The position numbers and the translations under genes were made by a program. A stretch of 64,000 nt of DNA, taken from contig NC_134029.1 of the NCBI RefSeq assembly GCF_964204645.1, positions 9,042,850 to 9,106,849 on the forward strand. The letters are read 5' to 3'. This document shows positions 19,401 to 32,400 of the stretch, one piece after another (positions within the stretch are counted from its first letter, which is position 1; every line of letters starts with the position of its first letter). The DNA is from Tubulanus polymorphus. Its lineage: Eukaryota; Nemertea; Palaeonemertea; Tubulaniformes; Tubulanidae. The notes under the pieces were generated by a model, which saw nothing but the letters and a program-made list of their open reading frames with translations, made no database searches and was not told the origin of the DNA.

Positions 19401-22400
19401 TTTCAACATTCATGTCCATCATTATCTTATATATTTTACATTCTTTTTTGTAATCTTGTATTTGTAAGAGTGTTTGAATTGTGCATATAAAAATGTTTAA
19501 TTTTGTATTTGTACTATATATAGTTCTATGAAAATAAATCAATATCAATATCGTTCATTAGCTATACCTACTTTAACGTACGACACCTTTGGAAGTTGCG
19601 CTACGATGCCAGATATTTGGGTAGTCATCGTCAGCACGGTGAGCAGTCCGAGCGAAATTCGAGCGGGTGTGGCATGAGGGTCGAGCCAAAACGACACCCA
19701 GGACAGCATCACGATCAGTATGCTGGGTATAAATGTCTGGATCAGGTAAAACCCGTATTCACGCGTCAAATGTAACCGCACTAGCACACAAGGAAAAGTT
19801 CCTATAAAGTATTAATATGAATCTTAGAGATGAGCATTCGCGGAAAATTTGCATGATCAATTTCAATTTCTGTGTCGACTCAGAACAATGCACCCCTGGC
19901 CTTCTTTCAAGTAGGTAAGCCACGATCACACGGAGACGACTTGGTACGGGCCAAATTGGCACGGATATGGCTCGAGGCAAATCTGGCCCGTGTCTCACGC
20001 GTAAACCACCCACTCGATACTAAAACAATGCTAAAAGAAAGCGAAGTGGGTCATTCCAGAAACAGTTGCAATTCAAACGCAATCGTTTCTCCCGTGCTAG
20101 AATTTGGCTCCTCAGGCCAGGACCGACGTTTTTGGTCGGGCCAAACTGGCGCGCGTGTGAACCGTTTTTCTGGGCCAAACTAAGCACGGGCCAATTGGGC
20201 CAAACGGGCCAAAATCGTTCATGTGATCACGGTTATGTACGGAATACACGAAAAGCTGTGTTAAATAATTTCTATAGAGGATATGTACCGAGTCCATATT
20301 CTTTTGAACAGTTTTCGTAAGTCTTATTGATATTCTTGTTGAATTCTGGCAACTCCATCTCCGAATTGAAGACGACCGGATTCGTAACGTTACGCCAATG
20401 AAAAGCCACGTCTTTAGTCGTAAAACCAACTGCAAAACAAATGCAAATATGCGTTTCTCACTCGAAATTAGAATCAAACGTTCATCTCGACTTTCGAGTG
20501 GCAATGGTGAAGGAACTCACATGATTCCATTTCAATCGAGCATGCCTGGTTGTCCAAAGGGTAAAATTCTAGCTCCATGTTGCATGTAAGTACGAGAGCC
20601 AGTCTGAAAAAAATGAATTCATCATTTGATATGAAATACGCGTAGAGCAATATAGGGAAATTTTGACAATATCCACCATTAGAAATAAGAAATTGCGAAT
20701 ACGGCTACCTTTGACTGAATACTATGTCGCCTTCTGGGGACACCCTTAGCAACTTATTAGGGACTGTGATCTCGTGCATTTTAGCTTGTTTCGCGTTTCT
20801 GAAGTACACATCGGGTACCCAGATATGCGATGATCTAGCGTGGCCCAAATTTAGGCTTTCGTTAAACATCTGCTTGAACGCCAGTCGAGAGTCGCGCCAA
20901 CGCTGTCTCAAATTCAAATCCACTTCGAATTGCTGCGTGTAGTATGATAAGAAATCGTTGTTGAGCATGTGCAAATAAAAGATATCTTAACGTTACTTTC
21001 AGTTCGCAAAGGTTGTGAAGAAGGAGAAACATTCATGTTTCTCCTATTTCAGTCAATAATTGGAATAACAGAAAAAAAGTGAATAAGATACAAAATATTG
21101 TGTATTTGAAACTGATACATCGATAATAGAAATGATATATAATTTAAGTTCATCAAGCGAGGACTACAGAGCTAATTGGAATACAATAAAAACTTATGTT
21201 TTATAAAAGAGTGAATGGGGATCTCGAGGGACCGCCACAAAATGGCGCCCATATAGAAACTGGAAACTTCTCTATTGAATTTGTTTAATCCTATAAAGAC
21301 TTTCCCCAGACAAGATAGCGAATACACTGACATTGATATTCCAACACTTACCATATTGACAGCGTCGATAGAACCAAAATGATTTATGTACATTTCCATT
21401 ATTACGTTGACAGGCTCTCCTGGTGAAAATGATTTTTTACACATTATTGAGCTTTTATTACAGTGAAAGCACCGATGAATAAAACATTGAAGTCGTCAAA
21501 AGAAGACGAGTACAGTATATATCGTCGTGCTATGCATACTGACCGTCATTAGCATTGGGCCTTATATCTTTCTTATAGCCCAACATCAGTTCGTCGAGAA
21601 ACAGGTCGGTATCTGAGTTCTTAGTCGTGCTGTGAGTTGACTTGAATATGCTGATGAGCCGTACAGGTAAAAACAATTAAATACAGTAGACTCCGCTTAA
21701 TTCGGATCATTTTGGACCAACAACAAAATTCTTACGGGAAATTAGGATTAAAAGTTATTTTCTTGTATATCAATGAACAAATGGACTGCAAATATTGTCC
21801 GGATTTAGTGGGTTTGACTGTGATTAGTCATTTCGTTCAAGAACTTATCAGTTGGTCAGAGCATAACATCCTATTACTGTGTTATTATTATTAACAAGTT
21901 TCTGTAATCAAAAACTTGAATACGAACGCCGACGCTGTTTTGATAAACTGTCAAATACAAAAAGTTCCTTGTCAAAATCGGCTCCGTTATTCGAAAGAAA
22001 GCGATAGGGCCAGATAATGATAAATTTTCAGTAACGTATTGGTTCATTGTAGCTTCTTTTCATATTGACCTTAATGAACTTTCAATTAATCACGGGAGAG
22101 CAAAATGTGCTCGTCGTGTAGCGAAGATCACGTCTAGTTGATAATTTTCGATATTCCATATGGACAATTAGCTAATCCCTGATTTCCCAAAATGACGATT
22201 AATGACTTGAATGATTAGATTATGTAACAGGGTTAATTGAAAAAAATGTATCGTTATGATTTGCTTGAAAACATTTTTTTTAAAACAGCGATTTCAATCG
22301 TTTTCAGGAAAGATCTAAATTTTCGCCACCGAAACAACTGGCTTTTGATAAGATTTTTACTCCCCGACTGAACCAAAATAGTGCTCTTCCACTAAACAAA

Positions 22401-22505
22401 CCATCTAAGCAGTTGGAAAGAAGTATTGAGACTAAGAATAGTGTTATTTTACCTTAAAAGCAAAATTCCGAACGATAAAAGCGAACGACCCCTCCAAATA
22501 TCCAT
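16413..22505 (-). CDS. Cys-loop ligand-gated chloride channel, GluCl/GlyR-like, paralogue 2
   Basis: Complete gene of 405 residues. Exons in transcript order: 22505-22453, 21629-21544, 21419-21352, 20932-20709, 20603-20521, 20429-20289, 19801-19572, 16959-16834, 16619-16413. Four exon lengths (68, 224, 83 and 230) match those of one or both paralogues exactly, and every phase fits. The leader is [18 protein letters not shown]. Ectodomain: [22 protein letters not shown], Cys loop with [11 protein letters not shown], second Cys pair [13 protein letters not shown]1 has REYGFYLIQ, the pore has [17 protein letters not shown], and M3 begins [11 protein letters not shown]4 is in the last exon, ending LCTLRVIA. 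The intracellular loop is short (about 55 residues) and Lys/Glu-rich. The donor after the M3 exon is an unusual GTACAG, and a transposon-like element sits a few bases inside that intron. Confidence 0.92.
16690..16828. mobile_element. MITE-like element family 2, copy c, beside a splice donor
   Basis: Begins AGCCAACGTCGGTTATCGG and ends CGAAAACCGAATTCAGCCC. It lies inside the last intron of channel 2 with its right end within about 6 bases of the M3-exon donor (exon boundary 16834). Confidence 0.75.
17130..17340. mobile_element. Degenerate copy of the CGCG-palindrome element
   Basis: Starts CTATGGTGACTGATTTGGG and retains one TTCTCGCGTGAGAATTCAAA unit and an inverted TAGCCATACAGAAA near the right end. 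It is shorter and more diverged than the copy at 2301-2870. Lies in the M2-M3 intron of channel 2. Confidence 0.7.
17657..18402. repeat. (GTTAA)n run and attached interspersed repeat, left half
   Basis: About 84 bases of GTTAA pentamers (17657-17740) lead into AT-rich sequence beginning GTTTATTTTGCATAATAG. After the inserted element at 18403-19294, apparently related sequence continues to about 19555 and ends GAAAATAAATCAATATC. This looks like an interspersed repeat split by a younger insertion. I cannot assign its class. Confidence 0.55.
18403..19294. mobile_element. TIR element, GGGGCCGGTTTCACAAAGC family
   Basis: About 890 bases bounded by GGGGCCGGTTTCACAAAG and CTTTGTGAAACCGGCCCC. The inverted ends are long and degenerate, with ATTAACT/AGTTAAT-like blocks at both ends. 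A 74-residue frame inside (18750-18974) has no recognisable domain. It lies in the M2-M3 intron of channel 2. Confidence 0.88.
19915..20234. mobile_element. MITE-like element family 1, copy b (channel-2 intron)
   Basis: Begins CACGATCACACGGAGACGAC and ends ATCGTTCATGTGATCACGG, imperfect terminal inverted repeats. Repeated GGGCCAAA/TTGGCCC blocks lie inside. It sits in the intron between channel-2 exons 6 and 7. Confidence 0.7.
21685..21760. mobile_element. Partial pogo/Tigger-like TIR repeat
   Basis: Begins CAGTAGACTCCGCTTAATTC; a related stretch, GAGTAGAATCCGCTTCATTC, is at about 26190-26265. Only one end is clear in each. Confidence 0.45.
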
Positions 22506-23572
22506 AGCACGCCCCATCAGTCCAGAAAGTTCAGAACGAAACAACAAATAGATATCGCTATGTGTCTCTCCAATATAACGTGAGTCACTTGAAAAACCCG
22601 ATAGAAATTCCGCTCAACACAATTTTTTACGTCACAAGCCGACAAAATCTACCGAAATCTCAATTTGAATTCTGCACTATCTTTTTTGTCCTATCTTTGG
22701 GAAGCCACCAGAGGAATCGATTTGCAAAGCTTAATGTCCCTGAAGAAATCTGTTTCAAGCCGTTATCCGTGGAATACTGTATAATGATTATTCGCTAGGC
22801 CTACTTAGCCTCGGATAATTCCTCCGTTCGGCAATTCAGCAGTCTCACTAACTCGCAGTTCAGGCAACTTGAAGCCTCTTCGCGCTATAACGGATTTCAA
22901 TAATCAAATTGCCTGATTAAGGGTTTTTATCGGTAATTGTCAATTTCTGCGAAGCAACAACCGAGAGTCTTGCAAACATTTTAAAAACGTTCAGCGTCAC
23001 AATCACATAAAACTATAAATGTTGTATTTGATTTACTTGGCGTGTCGTCACGAAAGATGGGTAAGCGACTGACGATTTCCCCCACAAACTCTAGATAAAG
23101 TTTAGCATTCCCAACGTATGTATCCATGGCCTTATCGGCATACTTGCACGGGAATTATGGCCTACATCAGCGGCGTACTGTGCTTGAATCTGTCGTGTTT
23201 ATGGCGCTGCTTTTAATTGGTATTCGGGACTCAAATTCCCAAGGTTGAAATTCAGCGAGGAAAATATATTTCACATGTTTATCATTCATCAATCTCGTAG
23301 AATCTAATACACACATTTCCAAACCTCTGCCTTCTTTTCATATGGATTGGTCAATTAGTACGTCCACACGATAGGAAGGCGATCAGTGAAAATGCAAGCA
23401 AATGCGTGTGGGGGAGGGAGGGGTATTGACAGGCCTAGTACGTACGCATCATTTGATGCCTTTTTGATACCGAGCATTGAGTTTACAATGTGTTACAACT
23501 CAATAAAACACTTATTTTTGTCGTTCTAACGATCATCGTGAAGGCCGCGTCGCCAGAATTTACAAAATTGCA

Positions 23573-23793
23573 ATGAGGATTCTGATCGTGTCCAGTTCGT
23601 GTTTATTTTTTGCGTACATATTTATTGAACGATCCCTAAGACATGTCATACACGTCCTCCCTTGCAAAAAAGATTTCCCGATGACGACACTAATTTACGC
23701 AAGTCATCCAGAAAATAAAAATTCAATTTCAATTGATATTCTCGTATTCGCAAAATACTGCCCTGCACCATCGAAACGACTCGTAAGTAAAAG
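23573..23793 (+). CDS. Weak candidate first exon of a small secreted protein
   Basis: ATG followed by a hydrophobic leader-like stretch (ILIVSSSCLFFAYIF), then about 55 residues containing two Cys, running into a canonical donor AAAAG|GTAAGT at 23793. No downstream partner exon and no family are recognised, and it could be chance. It stands alone on the plus strand between two minus-strand channel genes. Confidence 0.15.
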
Positions 23794-25446
23794 GTAAGTT
23801 CTCGATCCTGAGAAACTTGAACAACAACGACAAATTTTGATTCGAACGATTCCGACGATTTATTTCACCATAAAAGTAATAAATGCAGAAAGAATTTTTT
23901 TTATTTTTTAGCTCACACGTAAATGTATTTACATTGCAATTTGAATATGAATTTTAATAATATTCATCAATTACTTTAAGATAGTACAAATGATAGAAGA
24001 GCGTAGAATGAAACAATATTTATCATATCGTTATAAATCGAGTCAAACCGACAGGCAACTGTGGTGAGCGATTCCAGCCCAAACTTTGGTTCGATCGGCC
24101 CCAGCGACTACGGTAATAAGATTTTGCGGCGGACAGATAAACATGTATTCATATTTATCGGAGATCCGAACCAAGTGGAGTCTGCTTTATCATTGGGGCC
24201 CTAATCGACCATATAGTAAAAGATCCAAAGGGCCGTGAATAAAGCACGTATATACGCCTGTAAGTACGAAAACGAAAGGGAGGGAGGCTAGGGGTCAGCT
24301 CAAAGCGTCCAACCTATTTAAAGGGGGATGGTTAATGTTAAAAGTACGTATTTTGTGCACGAAACACGATGTGATTTTAACAAATATCTCTGTCTGCAGT
24401 AGTTCTTGTGTTCGTTATCAGAAAATAAATCGTTTGTATTCGAGTTTATGCCTTTTTTCATTCAGACGAGGTTAAGGATTCGAACCTTAAGCTGATGACC
24501 TTTATAGCTCATTAACATTGTCTCATTGTTTCAATGAACTGTATTCATTGTACTGGGGATGGGAGGTGTCGAGTAAAGTGCGTAATATACGCATAGGGGT
24601 TCCTCAGAAATGTACTAAAAGCGTACATGGGGGAAGGGGGGTTGAAAATCGAGAATTTTGAGCGTCCGTTCTTTGTGCGCGGTCCCTAATCATAATCTGA
24701 CAACGCGGCGATAACATGTGTGGTACCAAAAAATCAACCATTTAGAGCCACTCGCTTTAATCAATGGGATACCGGCACTCACCAGATGGCACCACAAAAC
24801 ACTAGGCCATTCGTAGTGAAAATCAGTTCATTTTCAATCCGAAATTTATCAATCGAGTCATCGGATAGATTTAAGATTGCCTTTCTCACTCAGTATATGG
24901 TATAGATTTCACTGAAAATTGATTTACCACAATGAAAAATTGGATTCCAATTTGACTAAAATGTAGAAGGAAATTGAAGCGCGGTGGCCCGGTGCAACTA
25001 GCGGCACAGGCGGAATCCTCGCTTGCCACAGTAGCGTTGCCGGTATCCCATTAAATTTCATAAGATTCGCAACAGACGTTACATGATATAAACTATAGGC
25101 CATTAAATATTACAGTATATAGTTTATGCTTCGATAAGTTGATTATGCTTTTTACATGCGAAACAAAACAAGATGCACATATATTCACTTTACTTCGATA
25201 CTTTCGGGTGCGGGAACAACCTACCAGGTAAACGCCAATGAGACAAAAATGAATTGCTAATCGCTTTCCGTAAACCCAAAGCACACAGCTAACTCGAAAA
25301 AAAACATACTCCGAAAAGGGAAGTGCTGTTTGTGATTACTAGCACATTTATCTCGCGAAACAAAAAACACGTTCGATTGCATGCTATGTGCGATGTCAGA
25401 GTAGCTAAACAAGAAACGTCGATGCACTATAGGCAGTCAGTAAAAT

Positions 25447-25797
25447 CGAGCTCATCGCATGACATCCATCTTCACCCGTCAAGGGATTCGAACCCACTAC
25501 GCTAAAGCTGTTCCCCGAACCCCTTGACCTCACGAGTCGTTGGAGTTGTTACTAGCCGACCGGAATCCAGTCGTACCAATCACAGCGCTTGTAACAAACG
25601 ACATTGGGCTTCTGTTGGTTTTTCCCGTTAAATGGACCAATCAGCGAACGTTTTACCGAACAAGGAATTATTTCGCAAATCGATGTATGACGTCATGCGC
25701 AACAGCGCCAGTAATGAAATCACGCTTCGTGAGGCCAGGGCGCTGGTGGAAGCGAGTTCGGGAGTGATACCGGACCCCTGGCAAGCGAGGATGATGA
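25447..25797. repeat. Interspersed repeat with tRNA-like end, copy a
   Basis: Inverted copy of 36731-37071. Contains CAAGGGATTCGAACCCA, a reverse B-box-like segment, and a shared TGACGTCATGCGCAACAGCG block. About 350 bases; not coding. Confidence 0.8.
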
Positions 25798-26407
25798 CAT
25801 CAAAATCACTGCCGTTTTGGCATTACATGTTCGATTAATACTTTTTCCCGTCGCTAGTGGCGCTGTAAGTTTGTTGCAATATGTTTTTTGTCGCATTGTG
25901 TGGACGTAGCCGAATCAAACATCGCGAAACACATAGCAATAAATGTGTTTCTTGTTTTGTTTTGCAAAATATGCTTGTGAATCATAACATGTGGTGCAAC
26001 CAGGCGTATCATATGGTTACGCACGTTCCCATAGTATTATGTGTATGCAAAACACGTATGAATATCTCTAGAACGATAGTGTAATACAAAAGACGTTTCT
26101 CAAATATAGTGAAATGTTTAACACGTTTCTCAAGAACAGTGTAGTGTTTAACACATTTCGAACATGTATGCCGAGCCGACAATTCTACGGAGTAGAATCC
26201 GCTTCATTCGGATCGTTGGGGACTAACAAAATTCATCCGGTTCACGGGAAATCCGCATTAAAATGGCATACCTGTTCAATACACATAATCATAAATTCAT
26301 GGATTTTTGATAAAATGTTAATGCAATTATTCATCCCTTTTAATGCTGCGACTAATCTACTTGACGTGGAAGATTATATATCGAATACCTCGTGACCTTA
26401 CGCGACA

Positions 26408-29400
26408 TCAGTAGTCGAATATTTGAAAGGCGACAAGCCAGTATATAAAATTGAATATAGCGAAGATTGCAGGAAATGCAATTCGGCTGCCAACGTCCAC
26501 TTTTTCATATATTTTCATCGTTCTTTTTTTCTTCGCTCGATCTCCTTCGCTCGTATTTTCAATGTGTGATTGTATTTCCGAACTGGTCATCGAATTGGTT
26601 TTTGTATGTTCCTTCTGCAATAATGGAAATTACTAAATCTATGAGCAGATACATTCCTCAAAGTTTTTCGTCAAATTTCATGATTGTTCCTTAAATTTTG
26701 CATTTGGTAAAAAGAAACATACATTTCTTACACAAACGCGTAGGAACATATTTGGCAATCAGGTCCGACTTATAAGGATCGAGTTAAGCAAAATGTTGAA
26801 TTCAGAACTGAACTTGAAAAACTAACCATAAATGGAACACTATTGTATCAGCCTATTCGAAACCACCTGAGCTAAACAGAGCCCAGATTTATGTTCTGAA
26901 AAACCATAGAAAATCTGGGTTTGGTTTAGGATAAGGGGCTGCCCATAAAAAACGTCCACACAAAACTGGTGCAAAATTTTGACCACCCCTCCCCCGTGTC
27001 CGCAGAATGTCCTCAATGGATTAACCCAATATTCCCTTTGTCCATGTATAACACACTTAATGATTTGTTCTGGCTTACAGTAATCAAGCAGGAAGAAGGA
27101 TGTCCACATTCAAACCCCTTCCCCTGGTCCACAAAAGTCCGAACTCCTCCTATACCTTGGACGTCTTTTGTAGACAGCCCCAAAGGCTCGTAGATACCTA
27201 AACACCGGCCGAGCAAAACAGTGAAACACTTCTCATCACTGCTCTTAGACTTACGAGAATTTTCATGAGCGTGTTATTGATCTTCGATGTGTCGATCGCC
27301 TTCTTCCATGTTCGAGCGTGGTCTTGTCTGACCAGGTAGTTGACCACCGCAAATTCGAGAGCTGCCGCGAACACGAACGTCAAGCACACAGAAACGTAGA
27401 CATCAATAACCTGGAAGTGATCATTGTTCATAATCATTGTCACTCATCATTTACTACATCGATATTGATTTAATGTGCGGGTATAACGATTTGCGTATAG
27501 GGTATTATGTTTTCATTTTCCAAAGTCACGCGCTTTAATTAAGTGCTTAGCTGAATCATGAAAGCCATTCCAATACGTCATTGTCGCGGTGCGTCGTATT
27601 GGCCGAATAGGCACGAACGACTCTGTGAAAAAAATGTCGACTGCCATTGATGGGCAATAGAAGTCTTGCACTCGATGTCATAGCTTGTTTGCCGACCAGT
27701 GCTGAAAATTGCCGTACTTTACAACAAAAGATCGGGGTATTTATTTACCGAGAGTCTGCCATGTAAATCACGTGTTTGTTCGCCAATCTGGCGTAGTTAA
27801 GTCGAAAAGGCATATGTCTGCAAGGATTGTAGGTAAAATGGCTAAGGAAAAACGGCCAAGGAAAAAAATGACCCTAGAAAAATTTATGAAAGTAAAATTG
27901 GAAAGTAAACTATCTACCGGAAATGTTATCAACATCGACATCTTTATCTCACGACATTATTTGTTTTCTATGAGGCATATTATATAATTTGAGTGAGGTT
28001 TCTATGAGGTATAGTTTCTATGAGGCATATTATATAGTTTGAGTGAATCAATTAGAGTACATATATACCTATAATGAATTCAGTATAGCATATAAATTGG
28101 GATTACTATACACAATGCAAGTCGAGTTGTATTTTTCTGTGGGGCCATCGAGTTCAAGGGCAAATACGTACAGCACAACACCGTGGAGGAAATCATCCAC
28201 ATAATGACTACCAGCGTCATAGTCAGTGAATAGGTTATTGAAAATTTGATTCATATTAAATCTATATGGCAGCGACCAATGCGTTATTCATACGTTTAGC
28301 TGGCCACATGTATTCCCACATTGAGTTAAACTATTCTAGTAAATGAGCATGCCGTTCCGTTTGAACAACTTCCCAGCGAACTAAAATACCCAAACTAATT
28401 CAGGAATTGATCTAACAATCCCAAGAAATGACACGTCAAAATAATGAACTATGAATTTAGTTTAGTTGAAATTAATTAAATCGTAGTTAATTTTTGATTA
28501 AATTTTCCATGGCAATTTTTCCGTTCACTGGCTGCAAGACCTGATGATGACCGTTGTGCGAACAATATACGCGTCACCTCGGGGCAGATGGTGCTTGCAC
28601 GTAGATGATTGCCAATGAAATAATAATGTAAATTGTATCCCCCTAAATAAGCGCTCTATCATTGTTAATGAAATTACCATATACGCTACTGCTAAACTAT
28701 TAATAAAAGGTTGAAGTAAATCCGATATCGAATATTTCACTTGTTATGTTAGCATTTTACAATAACAGTGGAACCTCGTTATAAAAAACTCAGGTTACAA
28801 CGATCCATCGGATGTAACAAATACGGAATTTCGTCCCAAGAAAGACAATTCGATTGATTTCATACTGGATATAACGAACAATCGGTTATAACGACCATAT
28901 TTTCTGGTCCCGTGAAGTTTGTTGTAGAGAAGTTCTACTGTATCTTTATTCAAGTTGAATATTCTTAGAATTTATGTACTAGTACCTAGATTTTAGAATA
29001 TTGACTTTAATGTGGACATAGCAATCGATATCGGATATTGTTTACGAGATGGTTTCCATATAAATCGTTGCCCAATGCATACCTTGATGTAAGATACGTT
29101 CGGAAGACGATACATGATAGCGACTGACTGGCCTGATATAGTAAGAACGGTTAATAAACCCAGTGATATACGAGCCGGCGAAGCGTTTGGGTCCAGCCAG
29201 AACGAAACCCAGGACAACATTACGGTGAGAATCTTCGGAGTGAATATCTGTATGAAGTAGTAGCCGTATTGCCGCGTCAGTAGAAAACTCGCCATCCGGC
29301 ACGGATGAACCCCTGAAGTATATATTGAAAGAAGGAACGTTAGAATGGCTAATTAGTAATTCTGACCTTCCGTGTAGTGAAGCCTAGCGCCACAGCTTAA

Positions 29401-32400
29401 GTGTAGAAACACCAACACAATAAACAGTGGCAGCGACGAGTGGATCACCCGTGGGCCATGGAGTTATGAACTAGACAGACATACGGGGAATCATGGAAAT
29501 CATCACCTTTTAGATAAGGATTGTTAAGCTATTTTTTCTCATCGCTTTTGGTGTTGTAGATTTGTTTCGGTCTGTTCTTGTTTCGCTATGCGTCATAGCG
29601 GGTAAACTCTCGAAAAACATATAACACAACACTGTTTCATGTTTTAAGTTATTGGCGCCTCGAAAGACGTTACCACGCATTATGACCGTAATAAACGTTA
29701 TAAATAACCATTGATAAAACAGTCCATCTGTGTTGAGACAATTAACGAGAATCTCACACCGAAGACGAGAAAAAGATATTTCACAATTTCTGTAGTATCT
29801 CAGTATTCCTGAAGATGACTATTATTTCATAGTCGAAACGTTGAATAAACTACCAGCTCAAGGAAACATTTTCGGACTTTATATTATTTTCTCGTCTTTA
29901 TTGTGGGATTCTCGTTATACTAATATGAATGTTATAAAATCCTTTACTACTCGGGGTTGTCGTAAAACGTCATCTGTATGTGAGTAGTTAGAAATAATGA
30001 ATTGCTATTTCGAACTCGCAGCATTAACTGGTGACCTTTTCTGATATGTCTTTTGCCTACTTATTGATCGAGGATATCTATGATGGACTAGTATTTAGTG
30101 CTTTATAATCACGGAGAATTTTATGACGAACTTGTACGAAGCTGTAAACGGCTGATAGACTGTTCGCCGGCAACATGTTGCACTAATTACCGACGAAGAA
30201 CGCCATAAACGATGAACATAAGACAATTGTGAGCAACAATCAGCGTCCATTGAATTGAAAAGAGAAAGTAAACTCACACAAAAAATAGGGAACACTAACT
30301 ATTACATCATGTACAATTTATGACTTACTAATTTCCTAAATGGCCCAGGTTATTCCATGGACTCGGAGAGTCCATGCTTATTCTTTGGTTGCATCGATTA
30401 AACCTCCCTACTCATCGCACCTTTACACCCTAATTATTTTTCCCAAAGGCGCCATCATTTCTTTATGAATAATTTCCTTGTGCATGTCGTATGCATTGGT
30501 GCTTTGTGCTTCATCGCAATTATTGGTGATTACAGATATTCTACGCTTCGTAACGAAAAAGAGGGCTATCCGTTTATCCCATAATCATGATTATTCTAAT
30601 ACTGCCCAGGAATCGGATGTGATCGTGGTATCGAAGCAGAAAAATGTTTTAGCAGATTTCCCTAACGGTTGTGCAATCGTGATTATTGACGTGATATAAA
30701 AATCAGAATCTACATAGATCTATTTACAAAAAATAAACCACTCGCGATGTAGTAGAAATGGATTCGTGTGTTTACGCATTCGGATGATTTCGCAAAACCC
30801 AACAAGTCGTTTCAGTAAAGGAAGAAGCTATTTCGATTGCCGCGTACAATGTTTGAGTAGCTAACGACAGACAGGGGCGGATCCAGACTGTCGCTGGTAT
30901 GCAGCACGTACGATGGTCGCCATTTCGAGTACCCTCGAGAAATTTTCACGAAAAGGCACCACCTGTGCACAACAGGTGAAAACAATTGATCAAGTAAACA
31001 ATTTTTCATTCAATATGATCAGTTTTCACTTGGAATCTGCCCCGTTGAAATTTCTTTTCTATGTTTCTCCGGTGCCGGGAAAATGCATTAGAATAACATG
31101 AAATTTCATATTTTTGAAATGTTCATCAAACGTCGAAACTTCGTCCCTCGCCGGGCATGGATGGCCCTTTATAATAGATTATCAATGACTCATTCATTTT
31201 ATTGCGCTGTAGCCATTCAGTAGCCCTGGATACACCCCTGGATGATGCACTGGCGTACAATTACAAATCAGCGACAATTAGCAGATGAACGATATCGCCG
31301 CCATTTTGGTGAGCCGTGCGATTCAATACGTAATGTTTCATTGCAAGATTTAGAGCCGTATTTTGCAGGTGGCAGGCCCTCGAGAAATTTAGGAAAAGTA
31401 CTTTTTTCAGATATCATTGTTATTTCCTATAGAATTGCCCTTTTCTGGTTTCTCTAGCCCCAAAAATTTCAAATGCTAGGTACGGCCCTGGCTATTGGTC
31501 CTGTGGGTTAGTTTCGGAATGTTTCTGGCGCGCATTATAGCTGGCGAACTAGATCAACACAAAATATGTTCCTTGTTTCGTTGTTTTTCCTCCTGTGTAT
31601 TCTAGCCTTATAAATGGCCGAAATATTCGAGGGTTTGATAAATATTTCTTCCACTAAATTCAGTTCATTATATTTCATTTCAATTTTATCATCATTGGTT
31701 TTTTCGCTTGAAAAAGCAATTTCCTCTCGTTGCAATAGGATTTAATCCATTGCCCTCGAATATCACGAACAAAAACTAGCAACTTAACTGCATAGGTCAA
31801 AATCAATATCGAAAAATTTTTGTGGGTAACGCACTCTCTTTTTAATCAATAATCTTAATTAGGCCGTTGTGTTCATTTTCAAGTTTCCGTTTGAACATGT
31901 TTCATATGTTTTGCATATTCATGTCGGTTGAACGGAATACGTAAAGCTTTGCTTGTACAACGGTCCATTGAATAGCTAATTCGGGCAATACCTTACTCGA
32001 CAAGATATACCTGACTCGATTTAGTAATCTTATAAGAGCTAAATGTTTCCTGAACGACGATCAATATTTCATTTAGGTTTCAACAGTATTAAGTTATTTT
32101 GACTAACGACCGTTCTGCGAATCGGCCCCAAGATCATCACCCCGTTGTGTTACGATGGAGTAGAAAAATTCGATTTCATTTTTAGAGTTTCGTTGAGCAG
32201 GTGCCGTCGGAAGATAATACTGATAAAAACACTTTTATATCACATTGGCCAGATGTCATGACAATATATCATACTTAGGAATGCTAGGAATACTAAGGAA
32301 CATAATAGCGAAAACGTCAGATAATTTATAATAGCGAAAACGCATAGACGCAACGTCATTGCAGACTTACCGATGCCTTCATATAGTTTTTCGCAATTCC

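Larger units (their letters stand above)
22506..26407. other. Intergenic spacer between channel genes 2 and 3
   Basis: Contains the presumed 5' region of channel 2, a candidate plus-strand secreted exon at 23573-23797, an interspersed repeat at 25447-25797, a pogo-like fragment near 26190, and the presumed 3' UTR of channel 3. Nothing else is supportable. Confidence 0.5.

Noticed and set aside
27709-27987. 92-residue Lys-rich plus-strand frame
   Set aside because: Lies inside the channel-3 M2-M3 intron, with no domain, leader or splice context.
29800-29850. Hammerhead ribozyme
   Set aside because: CTGAAGAT...GAAAC resembles the core, but an extra base sits between the core and stem II, and the remaining stems are not evident.
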